DNA from: Schistocephalus solidus
Taxonomy: Eukaryota > Platyhelminthes > Cestoda > Diphyllobothriidea > Diphyllobothriidae
Assembly (NCBI GenBank): GCA_017591395.1
Contig: WEDG01000803.1
Span: 124,001 to 188,000, forward strand
DNA: 64,000 bases
Direction of reading: 5' to 3'
In this document: positions 33,797 through 46,625 of the stretch, in pieces
How positions within the stretch are numbered: position 1 is the stretch's first letter
Layout: every line of letters begins with the position of its first letter
Position numbers and translations under genes: made by a program
The notes under the pieces: model-generated
The model's input: the letters and a program-made list of their open reading frames with translations, nothing else
Databases searched by the model: none
What the model was told of the DNA's origin: nothing

Positions 33797-34150
33797 CTAC
33801 TCACTGGTCCTTCCAGTACGAAGTCTTAGGACCACACACTTCCAATCGTTAAAATGTAGGAGCCTACGAGCAGAGCAGCTGCTAAGACGGTTGAGACTCT
33901 CTTGAAGTGCGTGCTTATCGGCATCAGATCTGACGACCCCCCACAATTTAACATCGTCTGCAAGTATGATGGCCCTGCAACCCATGTCATCGACAGAGTC
34001 GTTGATGTACACGAAGAAGAGTAACGGCCCTAAGATGGAGCCTTGATGGACAGCACTTAGAACAAGAGTAGGTGCTGACTTCGAGCAATCGATGCACACT
34101 GTTTTTATCTTCCTGTAAGAAAGTTTGCGATCCATGTCAGCAGCATTCAA
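33797..34150 (-). pseudogene. LINE reverse transcriptase palm, broken
   Basis: VHQGSILGPLLFFVYIND (RT motif B/4) and IILADDVKLWG (motif C) are present at about 34040-34000 and 33961-33938. The catalytic box reads LADD where F/YADD is usual; the two Asp remain. Flanking frames are shifted. Confidence 0.8.
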
Positions 34151-34398
34151 CTTATGCCAATTTCAGATAATTTATAGATGAGACGTTCGTGTGGGACACT
34201 GTCAAGTGTAGATGACTTAAACCCTGCCATCTTCGTCCAATACGCTAGTCCATGGCTCTGGGGAGAGTAATTAACTGGAACGGCAAGAGCGATTCTGTCT
34301 GAAGCCATGCTGGAGCTCTAAGAGTAATCGGTATTCCTCAAGGAACTTCATGGTCACCTTATTAATTATTGATTCCACTATTTTACAGCAGATGGAGG

Positions 34399-35169
34399 TT
34401 AGGCTGACAGGCCAATATTTGTTGAGATTAGATTGAGCCCCACTCTTTTATATGGGTATATATTTGCTGCCTTCGATTCGGATGGCAGTTTCTCTGATTC
34501 CAATAACGAATCAAATATATGCGCTAGTGGTTTGGAGAGTTCGCCGGCCAGTTCTTTCAAGAAATTTGCCGGTAAATCGTCTGGACCAGATGACATCGCT
34601 TATTTCAGATTTTGCAGTTATCATTCCACGAGAGGTTCAGGGATGAGTATATATTCAAGCACTGGACTGGCCTCTATAGAAGCACTTTGAGGTGATCAAG
34701 CTAAATTTTAGGTTCTCTAGTGAATACCGAGTCAAAGAACCGACCCATTCCTCGGCTTTCTCACAATTTTCAACGAATTCAACATCATTCCCATCCATAA
34801 GTACTGCGACTGGGTCCTTGTTTTTAATTGACTATTGGTATAATGGAATACAAATAAAGGCTTATTTTCCACCTGCTGGATAATTCTTGATTCATAATTC
34901 TTGCTTGCCTGATGGATCATTATTTTGACATCATTTAGTTTTTGACGAAATTCCTCGAGATGTTCTGCTGACCCTGTTTCCCTGAATACCTTCCATTTTC
35001 TATTTTTCTTCTTTAACTGCCTGTTAAGTTCTCTCGTTAACCAGGCAGGGCGACTTATCTTATTTCTCACCTTAACTGGACAAAAACGTTCAATCAGGTC
35101 GAGTGAAATCGTCTTAAACGATCGCCAGTTATCCTCCGAATTCCATTGGAGCAAACAATAACATTTCAC
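34399..35169 (-). pseudogene. LINE linker and RT N-terminal part, broken
   Basis: The frame at 35169-34732 has the basic RPAWLTRELNRQLKKKNRKW segment found between endonuclease and RT of jockey/CR1 LINEs. The frame at 34596-34399 begins SSGPDDLPANFLKEL, the usual GPDGIP..LKE entry to RT. A frameshift lies between them. Confidence 0.75.
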
Positions 35170-35670
35170 AGATATAATTTCTTTCTCCTTCGCGTTAAAA
35201 TCGGCCTTCTATACATTTCACTTACCTTGTGTTCTCTAATGGCGCTGAGAATAAATGGAGTAATCCCACAGCAGCGTACTTGGTTAAATCTTACCGAGGG
35301 GTGCAAGAGAATACACTTAATCAATGTTAGAGAAGTTCGTCGTGAATACTAGGTTCAGGCAATCGGCTCTCTGGTCCTCTCTAAATCTCGTTGGTATTTT
35401 AACCTGCTAAACCAGAGGTTCGTCGAGAGCGAGATCCATTAGCTTGCTACAGAAGGAAGTTGGCACACCGTCAACTTTCAAATTTACCCAGTCCACAGTA
35501 GGTGCATGGAAATCTCCTGCAATAAGCACCTCCTGGTGACTTGCTACTTCCTTGACCAAATGAAGGAGTGACTCCTCAGCTGCACTTGAAATGTTTGGTG
35601 GTCAGTAGCTCCTCAAAAATTGTAGGTTTTGTGAGCATTCCTTTTTAATCTTTATCCAGAGAAATTCATA

Positions 35671-35928
35671 TTAAAGGAAGATGGCGTGCGATTGTTCGAC
35701 TGCCGAGATTCTTGTCCTAACGTAAACGGCCACTCCACCTCCCTGTCTATTATCTCGGTCTCTTCGAAAGAGCTGGTATGCATCTATCGCAACCTCGCTA
35801 TATGCGATTTTGGCTTTAAGCCACGTTTCTGTAATGGCAACGACATCGGGGGTTTGGTCTGAGACGAGTGCCTTGAGTTCATCTATTTTCGAAAGGAAAC
35901 TCTGGGCATTTGTATACAAACATATCAA
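35671..35928 (-). pseudogene. LINE AP-endonuclease domain fragment
   Basis: YTNAQSFLSKIDELKALV opens the domain, then PDVVAITETWL (the catalytic Glu motif) and RDRDNRQGGGVAVYVR. The remaining endonuclease motifs downstream are interrupted, so the protein is not functional. This nuclease would nick the chromosomal target for LINE insertion. Confidence 0.8.
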
Positions 35929-36550
35929 TTTAGACTATGTTACTCCTCCATATAGACTTATGCTCTTTTCGGGCGATTGAATGCTCGAGTCTCTCAGTGC
36001 TTTCCAAGACAAACTGATGTCCACCTCGCCAACGCTTAGTCCTGATGAGTGGTCGTCCACCGAGTTCTGGAGCGCCTTCCTTTGTTATGCGAGCTCTGTA
36101 CATTTGGGATCTTCATCTTTAGTGTCCTTCGTCTCGGTGAGGACCCCTCTTGATGATTAACAGAGTCTGCCACAAGAAATATCTCTTTATCACTTTTATT
36201 TCCCCGTCCTTTATTTGGAGACATTTTTCCCCCTTTTCGGTTCTCCTCTTCCGTTCTGTTCTCAGCATCCTCATGTTGTGCCTTTCCGTGGGTTCGTAAT
36301 CCGGCTGAAAAATACATCCCTGTGTGAGCTATGGAGAGCCATTATCCGTTCTAGGAGGCGTGAAGCCTGAAAATCATTTTCAGAAACGATATTAAGTGGC
36401 CTCGGGGATGATAGTTCATTTGAAACATCGACTTTCGCCAAACGGAAGGCTTTGTGCACGGTAACGCATTCGCCATCTTGAAGACTCGAATATGAGTATT
36501 CTCGGAAAAGACTGAGGTCATGTTCTACCCTTTCCTTTGCCATCAGAGAA

Positions 36551-37425
36551 GTGGACTTGGGATCCCCTTTAATAATAAGAGTACATTTTCGGTCAAAATG
36601 TCTGTAAGGTGACTTTGTGCTCTGATTTGTTGATTGAGCATCAGTTTCAGGAAGAATTCTATTCTGGTTGACGATGTTATTTGCGTCAGTACGAGCAAAA
36701 ATTCCTTAAGTTAATGGCGAACCCCTTTTGGGAACTTTACCAATTTGTCCTGCACTTGCTCCTGTGTCACCAGCAAAGGAGTCCGCTTGAGCATCTACCG
36801 GTAAGAACTAGCTTTTTTCAGAGTTCTAACCCATTTTTGTGAAAGCATCTTGGCCTTATTAAACTTCGAATTCTTCGTCTTCGATCCTTCAAATTCGACG
36901 AGCTTCCAACTTCACCCTCTTTTGTATCATCCAGCAACGAAGCCACATATGTTTGTGTATCGTGAACACTACTGTTTCTGTCTGAGCTGGTTGACAGTAA
37001 TAAGGTGCACGAGCTGGTTTGATCTCCCTTTCGAAGGAATGAAATATCTACTGATTTCCTGAGCTCTGTAGACGCAATGTCTTTAAGCTATACATAAGGT
37101 ATTCTTGAGGAAGCTTTATTTGCATACGTAATTTCTTTTGTTGGAATTCTGGTTGTTACGGATGTTTTTTTTCCTGGTCAACAATGAACCTTCTCTTTTA
37201 GATAGGCTATTTCTTGTTTCAAGTTACTTATCTCTTTATCCATCAATAGGAATTTCCGTAAGAGATTTAAACACCCCATGCACTTTCCGTCCTCATAGGT
37301 GACATTCGTTAGTGTTTTCCGGCTTTTTGCCCAAATAAATTTCTCTACAATATTTGTAATTTAGTTAACAGCAAGAGCTTAGCGAATTGTAGAACGCAGC
37401 AATTTTACTTTCCGCACACATCTTC
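36551..37425. other. Spacer between two divergent LINEs
   Basis: No clear gene. Parts may be 5' ends of one or both LINEs. Confidence 0.35.
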
Positions 37426-37429
37426 ATCC

Positions 37430-39700
37430 CTACAGTTTACATCCCCTCCACAAATACGCTCAGTATAGTTTCACTTATCGCAAGGTCAGTCGTAAAAACG
37501 ACGACTGAGCTAAGAACTGAACCTTTGGATTTTAACCCAGATATTATGTGCATCACAGAATCTTGGGCTCATGCTATAATTTCAGAATCAACGCTCGCTT
37601 TAGATAACTTTAGTTTATATTGACAATACCACGTTAAATAATGTGGCGGTGATTGTCTTCGATGCATTAGATCATCTCTTGCACATTCACCTTACGATCT
37701 TAGCATTTCTTCGTTTTCCGGAAATACGTGTTTCGTTTTAGTCATCCTCACGCACAAGAAAAAAATCGTTTATTATCCTCCTTGTGATTCCGGCAATGAA
37801 AGTCAGCTAGGTGAACTCTTTGAAAAAGTTGCAGAAGCTCCAATTGAAGTCAAAATGATCGTAGGAAATATTATTTTGCCCGAAAGCGACTGGCATGCAA
37901 ATAATTTTCCGCCAAATTTGAGAACTTATTGAACATGGGAAGCTTATCAAACATGTCTCAATTAGTCAGCTCAGTGACTAGAGAAGATATTATTTTATAT
38001 TTAATTTTAACTGATTGCGTCCATCCTTATGAAAGCAGCCTAAGGAACCGTCCATAAGTTCGTTATCGGTCCACATAAGGATCACACAAATATTTGAATA
38101 AACTTCAAAAATGAGGATCGCACGAGATAGGCGTTGGGAGTCTCTAGCAATAAGCGATGATAATACTTCCAGATCTGTTGCTCAAGTGCTTCCGCTAAAG
38201 TCATTCCGCCTTTTCTCGATTGCAATAAAAGTTTCATTACAGAGGGTTTGGACAAAGCTGAATTGCTAAATTCCTTCTTCGCCAAGCATTTACAATTGAC
38301 ATCAATCCCGTCGCTTCGACTCCCCTAACGTCTCATGAGTTGCTCTTTTACATTGATTTTGTTCCTACAAATATTCAGAAACAGGTAAGCCAACTAAATC
38401 GATCACACTTAGTTGGAACCGACAATATCCCAAATTCCCTTATTAAACAGCTAAGTGATTTCCCCCTTTGCTGAGCAAAGTGTTCTCAGTTTTTCTCGAG
38501 CATGGTTTCTTTCCTGATTTTTGGAAACCTTCTATTATTATTCCAGTTTTTTAATCTGGCTTACGCTCGGATTTTTAAAATCATCGCGGTGTTCATAAAT
38601 CATGTTCTCTTGCTAAGCTCTTTTAAAAACTAATTGTAGTACAAATTACAGATTTTTGTATAACCAATCAGCTTCTGAGCTATTCCCAACATGGCTTCCT
38701 TCCCGATCGCTCTTGTGAAACATGTCCCGTCTTTTCTAAATCTATGTATATCTCTTCGTAATGATCATCTTTCTGTGGTCGTTCTCTTTCTTGATCTTAG
38801 CAAGGCCTTCGATAAAATGTCTCATAGATTACTTATAGTTAAGTTAGAAGCTTTGGGACTTCGTAGTCCCCTTACCGATTTCATTACGTCATATCTAACT
38901 AATCTTAAACAAAAGAGCTTAGTGGGGTCCTCATTTACAGCTGAGACTCCATATTGTAATCGGTGTCCTTCAAATCATTGTATTAGGTCCTCTTTCGTTT
39001 TTGCTTTGCATAAATGATATTTCATCAGCAATTTAACACTCTCAGTGTTTTATTTATGCGGACTATCTTAACTGCGTATATTCCTTCTCTAAATCTTCGG
39101 CCGAACGATGCTTAGAAGAAATCCATAGAGACTTGCTTGCTCTTTCCACGTGAAGCTCAACGGGGCAATTGTAATTCTCAACGTGTAAGTGTCGTCACAT
39201 GTGCTTCGGGCTTGACAGACTACCACAACCAGTTATCTTTCAAGTCGCCCCTATGACTGAATGTTCCATCATCGAGGATTTAGGTTAAAGCTACACTTAT
39301 AATTTAGATCTGTCACCTCATGCCAAAAGAATAAAGGCCAAAGGCCGCCGAGGTTTTCACAAGTGGGTCAAAGGAATTATTCAAATCTGCCAAAATCCTC
39401 TACTTATTTATATCTGTCAGAGATGAAATTAAGACTTTATCAAATGTTTTTCCTTCCCATTCTTGAACCTTGCCATCCATTTTTTGGTTTATTGACCGAG
39501 TGTAGCCGTTCCAAAATTGAAAATGTCCAAAGACACTTTAGTTGGAAACTATTACCTCCCACCCTTTCAACTACCTCGTACTCGAATAGGTGCCAGCTAA
39601 CAAATTAAAAACTTATATGGGAACGGAGACTGAAAGCTGGCTTCTGCCTCGTTAATCGCCTTAATAATAGTTCATATTTTACCCGAAGTCCAGCCCTTTA
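37430..39700 (+). mobile_element. Second degenerate LINE (jockey/CR1-like)
   Basis: An endonuclease motif (PDIMCITESW, 37541-37570) is followed by a linker and RT with many stops and frameshifts. FLDLSKAFDKMSHRLL is at 38791-38838, GPLLFLLCINDIS-like residues at 38985-39025 and a degenerate YADY at 39053-39064. The C-terminal frame 39363-39608 follows. This lineage differs from the minus-strand LINE at 33-36.5 kb. Confidence 0.75.
38691..39017 (+). pseudogene. LINE RT fragment
   Basis: Best-preserved part of the plus-strand LINE. VVVLFLDLSKAFDKMSHRLLI carries the first catalytic Asp (motif A, FLDLSKAFD). The frame shifts before motif B. Confidence 0.8.
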
Positions 39701-40795
39701 CCCCATTATTAGTCCTTACAACCTACGTAATTTTTCACTGATTATACCGCATCCTGTATCCTCCACATCTAAAGGCTCTCTGTATTTGCTTCCAGTTATT
39801 GTTTTCTTTGGAATAACCTGCCAATCGATATAAGGTTATCAAATAACCTGTCTACATTTATGCGAAGATTGCACATTTATCTTAACTCTGACTCTATTAA
39901 CCTTTTATTTTCCACTTCCTTCACGAGCAGCGTTCTTAATGACCACGAGAAAGGACCATCGGGAATTAAGAAGACCATCTCCAAAGTATGTCTTCAATGC
40001 ATCGTTTCCCCACGAACAATGATGTCTTCATAACCCATGTCTTCGTTAAATGATCGCCAAACAATTATGTCATATTGTGCACTCGTTTTAAAGCACCAAT
40101 GTTACGTTACCCTTCAACCATCATCAGAATTACAATCTCAATACTGAGCTGTGCGGGCCGCAAATTCGTCGATTCTCATGTGAACTTTCACCACTGAGCA
40201 CACTATGTTGATATCTTCTTAGTCAGTTACCAGATCTTCCAATTTCCTTTCATAATACGCTCATACACAACTAACATGCTTCTTTAGATATCCTCACTTA
40301 ACAGTTCTCCTGCGCCTATTTTATTTAAAAAGACGATCTTCGCTGTCAGTTTTCATCCCCTCTTGATTTCCACCATCGTTTGGTAATATTGACCATTCTA
40401 CTCATTTCCTTGGTCTTCACGGTTCTCCTCTTACTTGACCCTTTGCAAACGGCTACAACCATGGTCACTACTCTGGCAATTCTGCCATGACCTCCACGAT
40501 CTCTACGGTCCTTTCCTCGTTCGACCATAAGCGTGAGGATGATGCCTGCGAAGGTTTCCCCTGTCTAGCATCCTTGACGGTTACGCGTATAGCTAGTCAA
40601 TACGCATTGTGATCACACCTGTCGTGGTGAAAAGTAGCCCCTCTCATAACATGATTTCTCCCACGATGAGGAGCGTTTTGAACCCTCATACGCTCTCATC
40701 GGCATATCTGTCCTACCTAACGCGTATGTTTTTCTGCCAGGAGCAACAGTTTTTTCTACTTAAAACCCACAAACCCCATTCAAAAAATGTCATTT
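39701..40795. other. No recognisable gene; likely decayed LINE 3' sequence
   Basis: Short frames without motifs. Composition continues that of the LINE. Confidence 0.35.
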
Positions 40796-41164
40796 TCATG
40801 AAAATGCCCAAGGTGTTTTTTCACTGTCTGCCTTTTGTCGAAGCAACAGGATAATAGATGCGAAGCAGTAATTACCAGAGAATGACGTTGAAACTTTATC
40901 TAACGGGAAGTGCGTAAATGAAGATTTATTATGGAGAAGACAACCACCACCACGCTTGCTACTGCGGTCTTGACGGTAGAGATCATACTTGTCTATGGCA
41001 AGCGAAATTCGGAAAGTAAGGGATTCATTTACACATAAAACATCGGACATCGACTCGAAAGCAATGTCTCTAAGTTGAGCCATCTTATTTCTAACAGACC
41101 TAGCACTAAGCAATATGCCATCGAGTGTAGTTTGAGTTGACAAACTAAAGTCATCGTTATTCAT
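40796..41164 (-). pseudogene. LINE AP-endonuclease fragment
   Basis: LLSARSVRNKMAQLRDIAF, then SDVLCVNESL (Glu motif, usually ITETWL) and YRQDRSSKRGGG form the N-terminal endonuclease of a jockey/CR1-like LINE, distinct from the two larger ones. RT is absent, so the copy is truncated. Confidence 0.7.
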
Positions 41165-41559
41165 AAAAAAATTTGATGGGTCATTAAGTTGGAAGTTATT
41201 GCTGTTTAAAGGGTAACTGCCAACTGCGCAGGACTACTGGTAAAACAATTTAAATAAGATAGGAGGATTCTTGCTACGTGACGAGAGGCGTTTTGCTTCC
41301 ACTATTTTGTAGCTGAAACCACCTGAGTACAAAATGGCCATAGCAAAGTCAACCTTTTAGGCGAAAATTATGATTATGTTTCTGTCTGTCAAAAGCCTTA
41401 CTGGCGCCCAAGTGAGCAAGGAATTTGAGGCATCTGTAGTCCTGAGAGGGAAGATGAGATAGGTTACCAAGTATATATAAAATAGCTCCAAACTTCATCA
41501 TTCAGTCATTGCAGTTCTGTAAAGCGGACAGATCAAGCTGTTTAGCAGTAAGTATGGGT

Positions 41560-41990
41560 GTCGTAATTGACACAGTGATAGGCAGCCCTCAGGGCAGATG
41601 CGACGACGGTGCCTCGCGCTGAATCAACCGCACACTCCTCCTTCTCAACCTTGTCTCAGTATCCTAAGTAAGCGAAGAAGACCAAAGACGGGAGAGGGTG
41701 CCGGTGGCCAGAGAAGACCCAAGGCGTGCTGACACACGATTCGGATCCCACGTATTGGAAGTGCCAAACAGGCCATATTAAGAAGAATCCGTTGTACCCT
41801 GACTTTCAGTCCAGCAGTCGACTACACCACACATACACACTCTGGGTTGCCTGCAAGAACCGAGTCATCCTTTCAGTTGACAACACTCCAATCCACAGGT
41901 TTTAGCGCACCGGGATAACTTGAAGCGCGTCAAATTGTTCATAGTGAGGAATATGCACTGAGACGTTGACCTCACTCTCTATTTCCATCT
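41560..41990 (-). repeat. TG-tailed repeat, degenerate copy
   Basis: GAAGAAGACC..GGGAGAGG, GGCGTGC.GACACACGATTCGGATCCCACG, GCC.TATTAAGAAG and TTTTAGCGCACCGGGATA match the copy at 63.5-63.9 kb in the same order. Confidence 0.7.
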
Positions 41991-42110
41991 CCAGTCCCCA
42001 GCCCCTTCCCAACTCTCATCCTAACACTAACCCCGACGCAAACTTTAAATCTACCCCAAACCTAGCCCCCACCTTAACCTTCATAATAAACCAAATCATC
42101 CTGGAAATTA
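41991..42110. repeat. C-rich CCCTAACC-like low-complexity tract
   Basis: Irregular CCCTAA/CCCCAA-type units. No clean telomeric array. Confidence 0.4.
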
Positions 42111-42239
42111 ACTCGAGGTCTCCGAAATAGGGCTGGGCAACGTTTCAACAAAAACCTTGCGTCATACTTAGCAGAGAGAAAAGATGATCGAATAAGTGGG
42201 TGTCTGCTGATTCAAGTCAGAATGCGTGTCCGAGCAAGT

Positions 42240-43235
42240 AATTGAGAAGTAGACGCGATCGCTGGGGCAAGAACTCTAGTCGCCTGAAGTTTAAAACCCA
42301 CACTCTATCCCAGAGACAACATCGTGTAGGGGTAAGTTGTATACAGAGAGTTGCAGTATTTATAGAATGCAGTCGGTATGCTACCACATACGTATGACAA
42401 TTAACGGCTCAAATTTAGCGAGAATGATTGCCCTCTGGTGCGCCAACTGCTTGCTGGTCGGCAGGCGGATCGTTGTCTACTGAAATTTCATCACCCGTGT
42501 TGGAAGTTGGCACAATTTTGCTCAGCCATCTGGTCTGCCAGCGCTGGCGTTAAACGCAGTCCTCTCCTGAGCGCTCCTCAAATGGCTAATCACTTTGGTC
42601 AGACTAAATATCAGAACCAAATATGTGGTGGCAAGATCACTGTATTCTTTAAAATAACTGGAAGTCAATAAACCATGACTAAAGCAACTAACCGCACATG
42701 CAGTTGCCGGGTCTCGTCGAATGAGCCTTAGTTTGAGAATTGACTTCGTTCCTCCGCACTGCTGCCACGTATTCGGCAATTCGCATCGAGAGCAGTCTTC
42801 CTGTTTCCTCGAGGTGGTTGCTCTGCCCACAACGGCACTTCATCAGATAAATGACTCCAGTTATTTGTTGTTGTGGCAGTGGATCATCTGGTTTCAGTAT
42901 CTGACGCCTACTGGTTGCCTCCGGCCTGTGTGCGTCTCCAACTGCAAGTGGTACGAGAAGGTTGCTGACGATCTCCGATATGTTATTGAAACATGGCAAC
43001 GCTCACCAAAATTAGGGGATGTTGTTACTTTTTCATTCGTCTTGTTTGTGAATACATCGATTGACGAAAGTGCGCAGCTATACATTCTCTGTAAACACCA
43101 TCGAAGATATTGTAGTTAAACAACCTTTTCTTCTGGTTCACTGCAATGCGTTTCAACACGCCGATGTATCGCTCTTACGCCCTTGGGTGCGTGATTTTCC
43201 CATGTGCGCCGCTTAGTTTGCCGATATTGGTTGAG
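42240..43235 (-). mobile_element. Penelope-like element, 3' part
   Basis: The reverse complement carries the end of RT (near 43200-43050, FNYNIFDGVYRE-like), then HRPEATSRRQILKPDDPLPQ, GVIYLMKCRCGQ, ETGRLLSMRIAEY and AHSTRPG, the GIY-YIG part. A decayed terminal region extends to about 42240. Frameshifts near 43010 and 42700 break it. It differs in sequence from the 26-27 kb and 59 kb elements. Confidence 0.75.
42688..42999 (-). pseudogene. Penelope-like GIY-YIG endonuclease fragment
   Basis: Open for 103 codons. The linker before the nuclease (PLPQQQITGVIYLMKC) and the nuclease core (CGQSNHLEETGRLLSMR) are recognisable. The usual NYVGETGR reads NHLEETGR, so the second catalytic tyrosine position is lost. 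Confidence 0.7.
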
Positions 43236-43704
43236 GCAGTCGGCTCACGTGAAGATCGGTGCAGACGCTGACTCACACCATCCGTCTTACGGTCCTGCAG
43301 GGACCACTCGAGTCTTGGCACCAGCCTCAAGAGTGCTCAAAACCAATCAACGTGCGTCATTTCACTGATTGGCTGCAGGCAACAAATGACGTCTTGGGGT
43401 CAAATGGTCTCAACAGCGGGCTTTGAAATTGAGCCGCCATCTTTTCTGCTCTCCATTTACATGTGAATTTTCGAAATACAAAAATGAGGTCATCAGTGCA
43501 CGACGCTGGTACTATTTTGAAGCAAGTCCAAATTGATCAATATTTTGAGACGCATTCAAGGACGATTCTTCACGGTGAATGGAATATCATTTTTGCTGAA
43601 TTTTTTTGAATTTTACTTTCAAAATAAAACGTAGCTCTCTCTCTAAAAAAACATGAACAACTGACCTGAGAAGACCGCTAGCGGCAGCTGCGTGCAGTGC
43701 CCCT
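43236..43704. other. No recognisable gene
   Basis: No readable element. Confidence 0.4.
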
Positions 43705-43945
43705 TTGGCGGGGATTTGAGTCAGGGCTCCTGGCTGCCTGGGCGAAGCGTGAGGTAAGTCAATACGTCTAATGATGGAGTTGGTGTCTGAAACCTAGGCT
43801 TTCAGCAGTTCCCGCTCCTTCTTGTTGCCGACTCTTGCTACTATCAGTGAGGTCGAACTCATGGCCTTACTCCAGCGTGTGAGTAGTGACTTGAGACAGT
43901 GTGTCACCTCTCCGAAAGGTCCATCTGTGTGGCAGCGGTACAGTA
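43705..43945 (-). mobile_element. Penelope-like 3' scrap, copy a
   Basis: Closely matches 45350-45580. The reverse complement encodes the end of the GIY-YIG ORF (HTLE.GHEFDLT-like residues, then DTNSIIRRID). Confidence 0.65.
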
Positions 43946-45349
43946 GTCCATTATTAGGGGCCGTGTAAGTGCAATAACAGGTTAACAGCTCTGTAATCGA
44001 TTAATAAGAAAGGGGCAACGGAAGAGGGATCGTGTCCTTGACTGATTCAGGATCCTGCCACCTATCTGATAGTGGTCTCGCGGCGTGTGTCCTTGTCCGG
44101 CCAATGGATAGAGCCACCTGAATGCGTGGGCGTCGCGCACAAAAGCGGGGTAGGGAGTAGATTGGCGTGTCTGCTGATAAAGTTGTATTGCAATATGCAC
44201 GCCTCCAACATTTCTCACCCCATATTCTTGCCGGCTCGCACCAATAGCCGCGAACTCGAACTCGCCCTTGCTCCAGTGTGTGAGATTTACTCACGAAAGC
44301 GGACAGAAGGAGACTGAAACCCTTACCATTTCGACACCTTTAACGACCGCTGTCACAAACCCGTATCGAAATAACATCAGGTTGAACGCAATGTCAGTCC
44401 CACCAGTGAAAAGTAACGTCCTCAGATCAGTCGAACACAGGTGTGAGTGTAACCAATGCTGAGCTTCCGTTGACCAATCCAATGGGGGAGGGAAGGGTGT
44501 TGATTTATGATGTGTTTTTAAGGAGAGATTAACCATTAATGGACTACGCAATATTTTCAACTTAGTTGTAATTAATATTGCCCAGGATTCCCTGGTAGTG
44601 TTTGTTTTTAGGGTTCAATAACCAGTGCTTTGGCATTTTCTGATGCAATAAATCAATAGCTTAATCATTAAATTTGGTAATATTTAATTATTGAGTAGTT
44701 AATTAAATTAATTCTTAATTAATTAATAACAATAGCCATTGTCGATGGGTACCAGTTGGGGGGAAATTTGTCGCTTAGTGCTCGCTAGTGATTTGCCAGA
44801 CGTTGTGCGACGCAATTGCTATGACATACCGTTTTCAAATCACGCGCTGCTTCATAAACTGAATAGTTTACTTAAACGCCATGCTTGATATTTTAAACTT
44901 CCCTGCTTTCTACCCGTGCATTTTCCTGCTAGTTATCATTTTTCTCTACCAGTAAAACCGCTTATTACAGCCCTTCCTGTATTACACTAGCCAGTGGTTT
45001 GGGCTTACTCACTACGACAGCATTTGCAATCTTTGGCCATTTCTCTGTCCGGAAGGGAATATTTTGGGGTATTTACCATGGGGTCATACTTCGTTGAAAA
45101 GCACGAAAAATTCCCCGGTAAGCAAAATTGGTGGCAAAGTTGCGAACAAGGGCGCAATCACTTGAACGGTAGGTTTACTACTCTGAGCTGTCGAACTCGA
45201 ACAGGAGTGCGTCATCGGACACTGTTGGACTGCAACAGCGTGTGAAAATTTATGCAGTCGGACCGTAGGGGTGGGATAAGTTGGGGGAGGAGGAGTTTAC
45301 GTCCGTGACTGGGTCTGGTTCGCGTCGCCCGGCTCACAGTGCTCTCTCT
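43946..45349. other. No recognisable gene
   Basis: A weak relic of the same Penelope-like 3' sequence may lie at 44240-44320. AT-rich around 44560-44720. Confidence 0.4.
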
Positions 45350-45710
45350 GCGTAGTGACTGGGTTTGCCTTTGGCGGGCATTTGAGTTGCGCTTCCTGGC
45401 TGCCTGGGCGGAGCGTGAGGTAATTCAATACGTCTAATGATGGAGTTGGTGTCTGAAACCTAGGGTTCCAGCAGTTCCCGACCGACTACTATCAGTGAGT
45501 TCGAACTCATGGCCTTCCTCCAGTGTGTGAGTAGTGACTTGAGACAGTGGGTCACCTCTCCGAAAGGTCCATCTGTGCTTGAGTATGAGTTTGAAAACCC
45601 TGAGTAGCAAACATAATCTTCTAGTGATCATGCGTGTATCTCCTTTGCCTCCATATCTACTTCTAAAAATGGGCACGTAGCCTGGACCACTGGCAGTCAA
45701 AGCCAAATCA
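45350..45710 (-). mobile_element. Penelope-like 3' scrap, copy b
   Basis: The minus frame 45706-45434 contains TTHTLEEGHEFELTDSS, the C-terminal end of a Penelope GIY-YIG ORF, followed by the sequence shared with 43705-43945. Confidence 0.65.
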
Positions 45711-46499
45711 GAGCTCTTGGTAGAAGGCGTGTATTTGAGTGAAGCAGGTGAAGCAAGTTATTTTAGTGCAAACGCGGTTCCTAAGAAAGATCCCGAATGG
45801 TGTCCAGTATTGTGGTACAACAGCTTTGGATCAGGTGACGCCATCAGGAGAATAAATGAAGTTGGTCTTTGCCCCATCTACATATAGGTCTTGTCGGAGT
45901 TCTTTTCAAGTGCTACATCTGCAGAAGAAATAAATGAGAGGGTTTTATGCAAAGTATGCGCTCTGAGTTTCCACCCTAATGTGCACAGCTTTCTAACCCG
46001 TGTGCAAATTAGCAACGGCTGTATGAAATGTGGCATTTGGTTAAAAAAGTAGATTAACTAGGAAACGGAAATGTCACCTTAAATAATCCGTAGGAAATAT
46101 TCAGGAGGTCTGGTCACTGAGCGAAAGAGCTAAAAATACACTATATCTGGTTTTGGCAACCCCTACGGTTATTCGTTTGCTTATACTATTGCGGAAAGTT
46201 CAGTAAACGTACCTACGTCATATGGTTCTTCGAGGGTTGAGGGTCATTCGCTGATGAGGTTAGGAAACGCGTTTGTTCTGCTTCACTCTTGAACTCAATT
46301 CAGAGCCCTCGCAGGCAGATGATTTGTTCACCATTTTGTGATATGCACATGGCGACACCAGGCATGCACAAGGCGATTGTTCATCCACATCATTAATAGC
46401 TGCTAGGTGAATGTTTGCGAGAGCTGTAGATCTAGCTTCAAGTCGGAACAGGAAGAGTCTGGTACTTAACCCGACAATATGCACACGTGGTCACGACCA
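45711..46499. other. No recognisable gene
   Basis: Short frames only. Confidence 0.4.
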
Positions 46500-46625
46500 A
46501 TGGGATGCAAGGGCCCGTGGGTCAGCGTTAGAGCATTGAACGTTACGTTCCAAAACGTTTCGTTCCGAAACATCCCGATTCAAATCCCCGATTACTCGAA
46601 CCTGAAGCTAAATTATGACTAGCTG
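46500..46625 (+). mobile_element. Decayed tRNA-like SINE
   Basis: GGGCCCGTGGGTCAGCGTTAGAGC resembles the A-box region of the SINE family and GATTCAAATCCCCG its B box, but the spacing is enlarged by a local duplication (ACGTTACGTTCC, ACGTTTCGTTCC). Confidence 0.45.

Larger units (their letters stand above)
33170..36550 (-). mobile_element. CR1/jockey-like LINE, degenerate, near full length
   Basis: Read from 36550 to 33170: an ORF1-like hydrophilic frame (36543-36271, then 36317-36036), an AP-type endonuclease (35928-35671), a linker (35169-34732), RT (34596-33797) and a C-terminal domain (33655-33170). The last ends with FFELAGTE and VVGPWNGLP-like residues typical of trematode and cestode CR1-like LINEs. 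Stops and frameshifts separate the parts. Confidence 0.8.
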
